Shown here: in pieces, positions 1-11,560 of the stretch
How positions within the stretch are numbered: the stretch's first letter is position 1
Layout: each line of letters starts with the position of its first letter
DNA from: Megamerina dolium
Taxonomy: Eukaryota; Arthropoda; Insecta; Diptera; Megamerinidae
Assembly: GCA_963854835.1 (NCBI GenBank)
Contig: OY978525.1
Location: 91,974,136-92,038,135, forward strand
Direction of reading: 5' to 3'
Length of the DNA: 64,000 nucleotides
Notes under the pieces: model-generated
The model's database searches: none
What the model was told of the DNA's origin: nothing
The model's input: only the letters and a program-made list of their open reading frames with translations
Made by a program: the position numbers and the translations under genes

Positions 1-399
1 TGAGTAACGATCTGGCATCACCGATCTTGCCAACTCTTCCCATTCCGCTCAGTATTGTTATTATGTTTCTCTATTTACCTCTCTTTGTTTTGGGGCAAAA
101 CATTATTTACTTTTTTCTAGTTGATCAATCTAAAAATTACCCTCTTAGTGAAACCATCAGTGCAGTGCAACTTAAAATATTATATTGTTTATATTTTCAA
201 GAAAAGTGTATAAAAGTTAAATTTAAAATTTACCTAATAAAAGTTGTAAAAACATTGAGAAAAGAATTAAGGAAAACATAAGTGTTCTACTTGTGCGCCA
301 AGTGCAACCCACAGGAGTAGCAGCATCAACATCAGGAGCATACCTCTGGAACAAGAACCGACAGGTCAGGCCCACCGGCAACAAAACACCCTCACACGT

Positions 400-1369
400 A
401 CAGTATGACTTATTGGAAAACATATACGACGCTGAAGACGACCGACGGCAAACTCTGATGTCGAATCTGAAGCCATACGTTACAACCTTGATGTCGATGA
501 GATTTCAGAAGAAGAAGATCCCTTCGCAACGGACGAATAAATGGACCAGTCATTTGCCGACTACTATAGCCAAACTGCAAGCAATGGTGGATGTCGCTAT
601 TTTGAAAAAGCTCTAAGGAACAGAGTTATCCTCTCTGGCGCTGCAACATCGTCGTCTGAAATACTCGCTTTAACTACGGATGTACAAGTGTCGTCGCCAG
701 CATCAGAACTAACAAGTGTCTCTGATTCACCTAATCATCTTTTCCCGAGAGCACTGCGATCCAAAGTTCACAATCAGGAACCACGTATAAAATTGGATGA
801 GCAAGAGCCGCAGGAGTACTTCAACTATACAAAGTCGAAGAATATCGAATGATGTCATGTTAGAAATCATACTACAAATGACAACACTGCAGAGGCTTTT
901 GTGCAGCCTCAGTTTGTTCAACAACCTCTGAAGTCGCCATACGAGTATTTTTGAAGAATATTATTGAAAGACCTTATGATTTTATAGCCTATCAAGGAAA
1001 AACTACAGAGATTTCAGAACAGAGCTTGAAAGAACTTGGATTTGGTGCTGCTGTGGTCCTATATTTATGCAAACGTATTCCACAGGAGAGATCTTATAAA
1101 CTATTTTTCGACAACTTTTCGAAACTTTTTCCACTTTTCAATTTTTTGAAATTTTATCTGATCGGCATATCCTCAGTGCTGGTACGATTCGTGTCAATCG
1201 ATTCAACTACCCGCCTTTAACTGCAGACAACGATATGAAAACAAAAGGGCGTGGGACTTCCACAGAGCTTGTAAGTCGATATGGAAAAGTTATAACAAAT
1301 GGTACGACAATAAGGCAATAAGGCAGCTTCAAATTATGTTGGGGTTGGAAAAGAAGACATAGTAAAAAT
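400..1369 (+). pseudogene. piggyBac-like transposase, N-terminal and catalytic-core remnant
   Basis: An acidic N-terminal stretch (frame 1, about 460-540, rich in E and D) runs into a TAA at about 538. The core follows at 951-1220 with PYDFIAYQGK, LGFGAAVVL and YKLFFDNF, the usual piggyBac order. The aspartates at codons 978 and 1110 correspond to the first two catalytic D residues of the DDD triad. After about 1165 the reading frame shifts to GTIRVNRF and later KWYDNK and SNYVGVGKEDIVK, ending at the repeat junction near 1369. Compared with full proteins of about 550-600 aa, roughly 100-150 residues are missing between the acidic N-terminus and the core. In a live element it would cut and paste DNA at TTAA sites. 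Confidence 0.8.
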
Positions 1370-2893
1370 CTCCTTACAGTCGGCTGGGGCCGACCAAATT
1401 ATACCCTGCATATGTAGAGGTATATATAAAAAGTTTGCTCGTATATCCATCCTTTTCTTCCACTACTTTGTATAGGACCTACATTAAGAAGCAGGCGTAC
1501 CTCACCAATTTTGGAGGATCAATTTCTGCCTATAATACTAAACTACATAGGTTGCAATGGGTTGACCTAGGCGTATTAATTAGTAAGTTATGGGTGTTTT
1601 AATGTTTAAGATAAATCCGAGACTTTGTACGGAAGCTATATAAAAAGTGGGCATGACGTATCTCTTTCTTGTATATCTAATTAATTTTTCAATATCAATC
1701 CACACCTTAAATTTGGTTGTCCTACGCTAAATGGTTTGTAAGTTATGGAGCTTAAAAGTTTTAATTTAATTCCCTCGACTTTGTATGGGAGACCTATGAA
1801 GGAGTGGGCGTGGCACACTGATTTTCTGCCAGATTTTTGCCGACTACGATATTAATCTAAGTTTCAATTATGGTTATTTTAGGCAGAAGATTGCCGAAGT
1901 TACAGCTGTTTCAATTTAAAATTTGTATGGGGGCTACAATAAACAGTGAGCGTGGTGCGTCCATTTCAAGTGAGTCTAGTTGCTCGTACAATACTATTCC
2001 ATACCTTAAATCTCGTTGTCCTACGCTAAATGGTTTGTAAGTTATGGAGCTTAAAAGTTTTAGTTTAATTCCCTTGACTTTGTATGGGAGACTCATGAAT
2101 GAGTGGGCGTGGCACACTGATTTTCTACCAGATTTTTGCCGACAACGATATTAATTTAAGTGTCAATTATGGTTATTCTAGATAGAAGATTGCCGAAGTT
2201 ACAGCTGTTTCAATTTAAAATATGTATGGGGGCTACGATAAACAATGGGCGTGGTGCGCCCATTTTCTGTGAGCCTAGTTGCACATACAATACTAATCAA
2301 CACCTTAAATCTCGTTATTCTATGCTGAATAGTTTGCAAGTTATAACCGGTAACATTTTTTTAATTTCCGCAACTTTGTATGGGAGACCCAAAAAGGAGT
2401 GGGCATGGCACACTGATTTTCTGCCATATTATTTCCGACTACCATGTTAATCTAAGTGTCAATTATAGTTATTCTGAACAGAAGATTGTATAAGTTACAG
2501 CTGTTTCAATTTAAAAGAAGTACAGACACTTTGTATGAGAGCTACACTAAAAAGTAGGCGTGGCTCAACCACTTTTGGCAAGGTTATATAGTAGTATAAT
2601 ATAAGTCTATGTGCCAAATATTGTTGTCCCAAGTGATATATTATGTGAGTTATAGCAAGTTAAAGATTTTGAAAATTTCGAGGTTAGTCGCTTTGAATGC
2701 TTGGTGTGGGCGTGGCTATTGACCGATCATGCCCAATATCAATCCCCCCCGTACCCTTGGATCATAGGTTACTTGTGCCAAATTTCGTCGAAATAGCTCA
2801 ATATTTACTCAAGTTATCGTGCGAACCAGCCAGGTGACAGACAGACGGACGGACATCGTTAAATCGAAAATTTAATCGACGCTGATCACGAAT
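1370..2893 (+). repeat. Modular dispersed repeat with GTGGGCGTGG boxes, copy 1
   Basis: This 1.5-kb repeat separates two blocks of the piggyBac transposase. Its left end carries AATCTCCTTACAGTCGGC followed by a short palindrome (GTCGGC...GCCGAC). Its right end carries the ACAGACAGACGGACGGACAT motif. Inside, modules of about 150 bp alternate. Each has CTTTGTATGGGAG, then about 15 bp, then GTGGGCGTGG, and then a block such as ACCTTAAATCTCGTTGTCC. Two successive module pairs (about 300 bp each) cover 1785-2385 and are strongly alike. No long ORF and no protein similarity is visible. A second copy lies inverted at about 29763-31194. The class of mobile element is unknown to me. Confidence 0.82.
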
Positions 2894-3128
2894 CCAAAAA
2901 GTGGACTCTGCGAGTGATCATTCACTTTTTTGATATGTCAATCATTTCCGCCTGGCACGATTATAAGCATGATTGCAACATTATTGATATATCATCAAAT
3001 GATCAAATGGACTTATCTTATCTTAGCTTCAAAAACGAGCTGACTAAGACTTTAATCTTGTTTGACTCAACAGCCAAGAGATCGGTCGGGCGACCAAAAG
3101 CAGATAGTGCAGGAAGTTCTCAAATAGC
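2894..3128 (+). pseudogene. piggyBac-like transposase, C-proximal block
   Basis: The frame from about 2895 gives KKWTLRVIIHFFDMSIISAW, then DLSYLSFKNEL and GRPKADSAG, up to the MITE junction near 3128. This is the region of piggyBac transposases after the third catalytic aspartate (helical segment, then the GRP motif). The expected GGVD segment carrying that third aspartate is missing at the junction with the modular repeat, so material was lost there or replaced. The frame continues beyond the MITE at about 3647. Confidence 0.78.
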
Positions 3129-3132
3129 CTAG

Positions 3133-3642
3133 ATAGACGGCAGCCTAATTCCGGATTACCGGCGCACTTAATCCGAATAAAATAATAACCTGACAGACGG
3201 CAGTATTGCGGATTAACTAAACGGCTGATTGCTGTTTTATTAGGTCTGCTCACTTACATCTATCACTATCAATTTCAGTCATCTGTCACTCTCGATATGA
3301 GAAAATCTACAAGAAGTACGTGAACTAAAAACTACCAGAAACTTGTAAATTGACATTCACCGTTCGTAATTGACAACTGTATTTATTTGTTCGCCAACAC
3401 TTTTCATGTTGAAAACTGTTAACAATTGTTGAAAGTTTTTTGTTAGCGAACACACCTAATATTTTGTAAAATGGATGGAGAAAAATTCACAATAGACAAT
3501 TTTCAGCAGTGTTGCCATCGCAAATTGCCCTCATCCTTTTTTATTTTGAGAATTAACTCATAGAGTTTATGCGGATTGGCTGCAGTTAATGCCCGAGTTA
3601 ATTCGAATTAACTTGGTAATCCGGAATTAGGCTGCCGTCTGT
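3133..3642. mobile_element. MITE with 28-bp terminal inverted repeats, inserted in piggyBac
   Basis: The left end 3133-3160 (ATAGACGGCAGCCTAATTCC...) is matched by the inverted complement of 3615-3642 at 27 of 28 positions, with weaker similarity continuing inward. Both ends are flanked by CTAG (3129-3132 and 3643-3646). CTAG may be a 4-bp target duplication; because it is palindromic it could instead belong to the TIR. The interior has no ORF. A partial internal copy of the end motif (GACAGACGGCAG) lies near 3193. Position and structure mark a non-autonomous DNA transposon. Its superfamily is not determinable from the sequence alone. Confidence 0.82.
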
Positions 3643-3646
3643 CTAG

Positions 3647-3823
3647 GTTAAAATGCAGCAAATAGATAAACAAAAGAGAGTTTCATTTCCAAAGGATGTA
3701 CGTTACGACCAAATGGGCCATCTTCCTTATTTTTCTGATGGCAGAACGCCGAACAGATGTAGGTATGAGAACTGCAATCAGCGCACTCTCGCCTTTTGCG
3801 TTAAATATAATGTATTTCCGTGA
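3647..3823 (+). pseudogene. piggyBac-like transposase, C-terminal cysteine-rich tail
   Basis: Directly after the MITE the frame gives RVSFPKDVRYDQMGHLPYF and then a cysteine-containing tail (RCRYENC, FCVKYNVF) ending in TGA. This is the typical C-terminal zinc-binding domain of piggyBac and PGBD proteins, which contacts DNA ends. Some of the usual cysteines are missing: CVKYN stands where C-x-x-C is usual, and the final LC is absent. That fits decay. The clean continuation of the protein across 3129-3646 is the strongest proof that the MITE is a later insertion. Confidence 0.8.
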
Positions 3824-4147
3824 ATCAAACTAGGTGCTAATTGCTACTATAAGTACCACACAACTGAATAAATACCTTTTTCATTACTTTTTATAAAACT
3901 ATTAATTTGTTGTAACAACTGCATATTTGAATTGTTTATTTTTTATTTCTCTTGAATAAAATTTATTTATTTTACGAATTATTGTTTTCATTCTCACATG
4001 CCAATTTGGAATTATTTTTATTACCATTCAGTTCGGTTGTACAATATATTGTACATCCCCCAAAATCAAGGTGGGAAGGGATGAAAATTGAGAATTGAAG
4101 GAATCATTTCTCAAAAAAATTATTCTGCCGCTGAATTCATCTCGGAA

Positions 4148-4160
4148 CTGAAAGGGTTAA
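4148..4160 (+). repeat. Putative right terminal inverted repeat and TTAA target of the piggyBac element
   Basis: CTGAAAGGGTTAA is the mirror image of the TTAACCCTTT start common among piggyBac-like elements. It lies about 330 bp after the transposase stop, a reasonable 3' end distance. The partner end lies outside the window. Confidence 0.5.
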
Positions 4161-6449
4161 ATAATGTAGATATTGATTTTATTACAAATTAAAATTTAAT
4201 AAAAATCTAAAGATGTAAAATGAATATTGTCAGCAAAATCTTCAATATTTTTCCTTAAGAGGAATGGTTTAAAATAAAGATGTTAAATAGTCACTCCTTT
4301 TACGGGTTAAATTTTACCAAAAAATGGGGACACTTTCTCAACAGGTTAAAATGAATGCTTTATTTGATATTTCTAATACTAAAAATTGTGTGAAATTCTA
4401 CAGTACATACAGTAGTGACGAATTTATTGCGTTCAATAATGAAGTGCCATTAGATTGACCTTAGATGTTACGTAGAACGTTTGACTAACCCACTTGTTTC
4501 TTAGTTTGACATTCATTTCTCTTCTTCAATAAATGCATCAGTATTTACCACCACGACCCCTGGAAAAATATTGTTAAATTTTTATTGCAGTATTGCGTTG
4601 TGTGGATTCGAACATCTTACAAACCTACATCGATTATTTGAAAGCTATTTTATGAAGCATTTTTGTTGTTGCATCATTTCGCAATTACCTTGTCGATAAA
4701 TTTAAATGTGTGAATTAATTAAATATAATAAAAATAAAATATTAATATTAAAAAACATTAATTAAAATGCTCATACGTCCCATAGAGTCCATATGTGAGT
4801 ATATTAGTCGAATAGTGAATAAATCATTTATAAAAGATTAATTAATTTCAAAAAAAAAAAATCCATCTCACATCTACATATTTACATATATAATATATAA
4901 ATATATTCTAATTAATTGTTCATCATTTATACACATGTCCTGCAGTTATAAAATTATTTTAAATTGTAACTCATTTAACAGATAAAGTTGTTAATCATAT
5001 CAAATGTATATACAGTAAAAAAAATGAAGAGAAATGGCAAGTGAAAACATTTTAATACATTTACTGTTTAATATATACATACATATGTAATTTCTGATAC
5101 TTTCTCGCCTCTCTCGTTCTCCTTCATACAGTGTATTAACATGATGTGTCTCCGTCTATTATCCTATCATCCATCACATTCATTCAACCAGCCAGTCAAC
5201 CAGACAACCATACAAATAATCGTGCAGTCATTCATATTTATTCAGAGATAGAGCAACAGTAGTAGCTGTAGCAACAACAACAACAACAACAATAAAAAGG
5301 GTCAATTCCGACACACAAAAGGGTAACGAGCTTAACATGAGTTGGCGTAAAAGTTTCACTTTACAATTTCACTCAATAAAATTTTAACTTCATTTGATTA
5401 CACTCACAGTGACAGCTACGGCATCAGCAATGGCATTGCGATCAGTAAGAAGGACTAAGTATACAAATGAAAAACTCAAAACGGGAAATAAAAAGTGTAT
5501 AACTTAAATGTGAAGGATTGCACTGAATGCAGATGAGCATGTTGCTGATAATGATGATAATGATGACGATCCTGTTGATGAAGGCTAAGAATATGCGGCA
5601 AAGAGAAATTATCATATAAAAAAATATACAAAAACCATTCAAATTCACACCATGACACACCCCAACCCACAGAATGTTTGATGACATATTAACTGTAATG
5701 TAAGGGCAAAAACCCATGAGAACGGTCTCACTGGCGTACAACATCAACATGACATGTATTTTTCCATGATACAAATGGAGCAACAAAGAATGAAATAAAG
5801 AAAAAGCAGTAAGAAGAGCAAAAACAAAAAAAAATTATTACGATACTAATGAAAATTTATTGATAATAAATTTAAGTTGACAACATTTCATATGTAGGTA
5901 TGAATATCTGTATCTTACGGCTGTATTTGTCTGTTGGTTATTATATATATGTTAAATGAAAAAAGCAACTAAAACTAAACAACCTAAGCGAATACCATAT
6001 TACGTATAAAAATGGCGATGAAAAAGAAATTAATTTGGTCTAGTCAAACAATAAATAATTAATATTAATCAATTTTGTTAATTAGTCAATTAGTCCTATA
6101 TGAGATCACATACGGACGCAGCAAATAAAATAAAGCGACAATTGGAAAATAAGAGCAAATGATGAAAAATATAGTCAACCTATTCACCAAACAAAATCTA
6201 ATGGCAAATTTAAACGAAATCTAACCATTCGAATTTTTTATTAAATTTTTCATTAAGTTCATATTTAAATTTTAGTTGCAATGTCTGTGCCACTGGAACC
6301 ATTGTCACTGCAGAAGAATTTATAGCTTGAGGCTTGACATTTGTAAGTATTTATATTAAAATGAAGGAAATACTCTTCAATTGCTATTTGTATTATAATA
6401 GGGCAGTAATACACTGCGACCTTAGCAGGTCTATTGTACCCTTTCAATT
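4161..6449. other. AT-rich non-coding stretch
   Basis: No coding similarity is visible on either strand. It contains an A-rich run near 4850, a (CAA)n tract at 5271-5292 and many catatatgta-like short palindromes. Open frames here (for example 5442-5786 on -) have hydrophobic, low-complexity translations and look fortuitous. Confidence 0.6.
5271..5292 (+). repeat. (CAA)n microsatellite
   Basis: About seven CAA units in non-coding sequence. Confidence 0.9.
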
Positions 6450-7640
6450 CCTATGAAGCACAGAGTTGATTCTTAGAAGTACCAATGAAGTACCACCTAT
6501 GCCTCTCTGGCATGGTGGCCAAAGGTAAATCAAATTGGGACTCAGATGATCCTTAACAAAATTCATCGATTCAGCGATGAGAACTAGCACCACAGCAGCT
6601 TTAGGAATAATCACAGGTCTCAATCCTCCACACCTTGTAGTTAAGAGGACAGCAGCCACTGCAGCTATAAGGCTTTCGAACTCTATTCACCTGAAAGAAG
6701 GTAACCTAAAAGGGACGGATAAAAAATTTATATTCTCCAAACTCTTCGAAGTGATCATTCACGATCGCTCAGAGTGGAGAAACAACGAAATATTTCTAGA
6801 ACAGGGCTCACTGCTGTGGTACACTGGTGGGTCCAAAATGGAAGACGGCAGTGCTGGAGCGGGAATTGTAGGGCCAAATTTCCGGAAGGCAATTGCAATG
6901 GGAAAAATAGCTTCCATTTTTCAAGCGGAGGTCCACGCCTTAGAGCTATCTGTCAGAGAATGCCTACGTAGGGGCACTCGAGGAACCAACATATGCATTC
7001 TTTCTGACAGTCAGACAGCTCTAAAATCACCAATGAATTTCTCGTTCTCGTTCGTTCTCGCAAAGAGGAACTCTGTGACTGTAATATGGGTACCGGGATA
7101 CGAGGGGCATGCAGGAAATGAAATGGCAGATTTACTGGCCAAAAAGTGCGCACGCACTCCTTTCATAGGCCCAGAACCCTTCTGCGGGGTAAACAGTAAT
7201 TACATGAACAACTTAATATGTGAAAAGGAAAAAAGTAGTCTAACCGATTACTGGAGAGCCCAAACAGGCATGCGGCAGTCGAAAAGATTCATTGACCCTG
7301 AACATATTAGGGTTGATACTATCTTGAACCTCAGCAGAAAAGACATCAAACTGTACACTGAACTACTAGCAGGTTATTTTAAACTTAATTATCACATGAT
7401 GAAAATGTGTGGTAAAGAAGGATCTCTGTCGACTCTGTCTTGAAGAGCAGGAAACAGCAGAACACGTTCTTTGCAATTGCCATGCTGTGGCTAGATGCAG
7501 ACTAAACTACCTAGGCAACGGATTCATAGTTCGCAGGGACTTAGTTAAAAGCAATCCCACAGCAGTGACAAGATTTATAAATAGTCTTGAGATCTGCTAG
7601 TTAGGGAATAGGCTGCACAAAAGATCTTCAGATCGCGTTG
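6450..7640 (+). pseudogene. LINE ORF2 3' fragment: RT end, RNase H, zinc knuckle
   Basis: The frame near 6493 reads YASLAWWPKV, the conserved segment after the reverse transcriptase of LOA/I-type LINEs. After a frameshift near 6573 a frame of 288 codons follows to 7443. It holds an RNase H domain: WYTGGSKMEDGSAGAG, FQAEVHALELSV, LSDSQTAL, then WVPGYEGHAGNEMADLLAK. The first catalytic aspartate appears changed (TGGS for the usual TDGS), while E, D and the late D are present. A further frameshift near 7425 leads to CRLCLEEQETAEHVLCNC, the C-x2-C-x8-H-x4-C terminal knuckle, and a stop near 7600. It is 5'-truncated and inactive. Confidence 0.85.
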
Positions 7641-9642
7641 TATCATAGCCTCAATAAGAATAATATAGAAGTATTTGCCCATACTAGGAAAAATTTGAAA
7701 TTATTGTACAATTTTTTCTTAACATCTCATAATTGTTGATGGTATTTGTTAGTTGTCTTTAGATGAGTATACATATACATATTTTTTCTCAGAACACACT
7801 AACCTACATATTATATACTGTAATTATGATATAATTAAGATAAAAGCACATACTTTTGCAATCATTACGCTGTTTAAAGTATGATATAACCTCAATCATT
7901 ATTTTTATACAATACATTTTTAGATTTTGATTTCAATATCTATTATAATGAGAAGAGTTTCAGTAAATCTTAGTTGCGGGTCCTACAAATGAGACTTGGA
8001 AAATGAGACTGAATTGAGCAAAAGATGCGACAATTGGCATAATAATAATAATAATGAAACAGTTGCTACTGTAGGGTGTAGTATTCAGAAGACCCAAATG
8101 AATCCACTCACCATCACGCGCAGCAGTTGGAGCTAAATGGCGGAAAAAAGCTACATCTCTTGTTTAAGTGTCAAAACCACTTTAACCGTAATCATCAGCA
8201 GAAAATATAAGGAGAACACCAACAGTATTGTCATTATTATCTTCGTGCTCAGATCTATTCACTACTACCACCTCTACACGTCTGCTTACCAATATTGTCA
8301 ACAATACTTCCTATACTCACCATTCCTAATATATGTATGCAACTGAATTAAGTGGAATTAAAATGTAGAACAACATTTCGAACGAGAATCCTCATGTATT
8401 TCAAATATCATTATTATAGATAATTATTATTATTATTAGTTCGATGAAGATAATAAGAACATTGTGGTATTGTTTATTAGAGCAACAATGACAATAAGCA
8501 TGGTGATCACTTATTATTATATGTACGTGGGGGTCATGAGTTCCAACCTCTGCTGCGACCCATTAAAATTGTAAGAGTATGATCAATGGAAACGAAATCA
8601 AGATCTGCACAGTATGCTTATTGCTTGTGAATTGCTTACGAATCTACTATAAGTAAATAATATAAAAGATCTGAGCCATTTGACATATTGTGCTCAAAAT
8701 GGTTTGAGTGTTGAGATGAAGTTGTTCACGAAGTACCTTCGACTGGTTAAAGTGAACCTTCAATGTGAAAATTTCTACACAGTCACCTATCTATCTCTGC
8801 ATTATATTTAGTACACTTGAATTTTCAATATAATCTTATATTAGTTCTTAAGGAGGATCTACAATTTTAGTTCTTCATGCTCGCATTAAAAGTATAACAA
8901 TTCTGCCATTTTTAACAAAAATAATTCAGCAGCCTAATTGGGTTAGGTTGGTGTGGCGCTTTGCTTACGTGCATGCACTTTGGTGGCATAAAATCCATTA
9001 TAGGGCTGAAATAATCAGGGTTTAGGTTGTCAACCTAACATTTTATTATATTCCTAGTTTTGAAGACTCACTTATGCCAAGAAATGCCTATTTTGATGCC
9101 GCTTATGAACTTCTCATTCATAAATATTAAAATTCCGATTCTCTCATGAATAATTGCTTACACTTTTGCTATGTTTCTAAGAACGTAGCAATCAAAATCA
9201 AATATAATCACTATTTTCTCGTATTTTGTTGGGCATAAAATCGTATAAAATTATATACTAATGTCGGGTTCAGGTTTCGTAGGAATGTACGAAATTTCTT
9301 ACATGATTCTAAATCCAAATTTCGATACAGGTTGATATCTAAAATAAAATGATGCTGCACAAATATTTGTAAGCTTGACTCACCCTAGTATACAGTTATG
9401 TGGGTTTGTTTGCTTAACCTAATTATTTACTCGTCTATACCAACATTATATAAATATACTATTCTAATTTACATACATATTTTGCTGATGATATTTTCAT
9501 CGTTGCCCACGCTATTTAGATATTGTTGGCGATGTGTTTGCTTTCTTATTCTCCACCCTAGTCTTTCCTACACCCTTAACCTCCTTAAATGGTTGTAGCA
9601 AAAGGTTCATCGTATTCCACTATTAACCCTTCATAACCCTGT

Positions 9643-9674
<32 letters not shown>

Positions 9675-11560
9675 GTACTATGATTACAACTCCCACTACA
9701 ACCCGTTGTTATTATGCGTTCTTCTATATGGTACATATTTTTCCTTTTTGATGTTGCCTGTTGTTTGTTTGTATACATATTGTTGATGCTGTGTTTATTA
9801 TTATTATAATATAGTACACACGCACACACACAAAAACACAGCAAGGCGCTGGGCTGTCATTGCTGTGTCGAGGTGATAACAATATTGTATTTCCTCAAAA
9901 GCACACACATGCACACTCATACAGCTATTCTTTGGAAGAAAATGTATGCCTCACACTCACTTTAAAATGTCAATATTTTACATGCTTATAGTTACGTATA
10001 GTTGTGTATGTTTTTATGTTACAATTTTCTTTAATAGTAGTACATTTAACAACAACAATATCTTATCGATTTCATATTCTAAGTAAACATATGTATTTGA
10101 TGATTTTACATGCTTGTCTTGTGGCCAAAATGCTTGTACATAATCGTACATGCATGCTAACTTTATTCATGAATAATTTATTATTAATTTTATTAATTTT
10201 ATTTTTGTATTTGCAAAATAATTTACCGAAATTTTTCATTCAAACAACTGCACATTAATTCACCAACATTCAAACCATATTCCCATTGTGAATTTCCTCT
10301 ACAATCAATAAATATCCTTCTACGTATCTACATAATTATGTGCGTGTATGTATGTGTTACCCGATATTTGTCAAATCAAATTTTAGCACAAAGTACACAT
10401 ACTTAAGACCCTAATTAACAGTTGCTATAAACATTTCAATTCCCTGGATATTCGATATACCATATACACATCTCCAATGGAGGGATTTTAAGCTGCTAAA
10501 CACTTGTGCTTGTCCTATTTGATAGTGTATTAATGTGTTTGTCGTTCCATTTGAATTTGTGCGTATTTGTCAAGTGTGAATATGGACACCAAACACCACA
10601 CGAAACACACACTGCACCATCTAAGCAGCTATAATGTTATGCTAGTGTACTTGAACGAATATTATGTGGTGTTTTGAAAAGTTTTTGAGTTTCAGGCATC
10701 TTATTGACAGAAATGACCTTACTACGGTTTAATGATAATATAATTTTTAAAGACTTTTTCGATTTGCTCGGTAATAATAAATAAAATAAATAAACTAATT
10801 CAAAGGTCTCATATCATAAACTATGTAATTTTTTTCAATATGACAGACAATGAGACATTATGAACCACTTAGTTCCGTTCTGTTAAAAATACAACCCTGT
10901 AATATTAATGCTACTAAATTCAAGGGAAAGCAAATAGTAGATACACATATTATAATGACGCTACAGCATTTATCATTGATTGTGACGGCTCCACAATCTC
11001 TTATCAATCCTTTTTAGAAAGTACAAGACTACAAAAAACACCCACTTTATAAAATTTGCACGAATGTACCTTTATATGCAAGCAGTATGAAGTGTATTTC
11101 ACTGACTGACTGGATGCAATTTAACAACAAGTAAAATATATGTATATGTAGATCTGTGTGAGCGTGTGCTAACACATCATGCTGTCAACATATAGTATTA
11201 ACTGAATATATACCATAGATTAAATGCTAGTATTCATGCTGTAGTGCAGTGCAAATGCAATATATTTTGCGCCTATGTTCGTTTCTATCTTATACAACTT
11301 ATGTGCCTATATTGTGTCTATGCTAAACGCTAAATCCATGTTGTGCATGTTAGGCAGTAATTGTTAACAATTAAATTTTAAGCTTTAATTAGTGATTTTG
11401 ATACTTAATTACTGTTTAAAGTTTACATATACGAATATGTACCTACATATGTGCGAGCCTGAAAATGGATGACAATTGATGAACGAAGAAATTAATGATA
11501 CACAAATGATACGAATACTTTTCAGCATTTTAAAATTACCCCATATTTTATATATTTCAG
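7641..11560. other. AT-rich non-coding stretch
   Basis: I see no gene. It holds a (TAC)n tract at 9643-9673, short CA runs near 9820 and 9905, and many TATA/CATA-rich segments. Frames at 9398-9598 and 10004-10258 give hydrophobic low-complexity peptides and are not credible genes. Confidence 0.55.
9643..9673 (+). repeat. (TAC)n microsatellite
   Basis: About ten TAC/ACT units. The antisense frame reads as poly-serine, which explains the spurious ORF there. Confidence 0.9.

Larger units (their letters stand above)
1..4160 (+). mobile_element. piggyBac-type DNA transposon, decayed, with two nested insertions
   Basis: Transposase-like coding pieces lie at about 400-1369, 2894-3128 and 3647-3823. 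All are on + and in the order expected of a piggyBac (DDE_Tnp_1_7) protein, interrupted by two unrelated repeats. The right end is probably 4160: the stretch 4148-4160 reads CTGAAAGGGTTAA, and an inverted TTAACCCTTT end with TTAA target is the piggyBac signature. The left end is not visible and probably lies before base 1. The extent of the 5' non-coding part (1-400) is inferred. The element is dead, because its three coding blocks carry a stop, at least one frameshift and a missing block. Confidence 0.72.

Noticed and set aside
1370..2893. LTR retrotransposon or CRISPR-like array
   Set aside because: No LTR pair, no primer-binding site, no coding; modules are contiguous and diverged without unique spacers.
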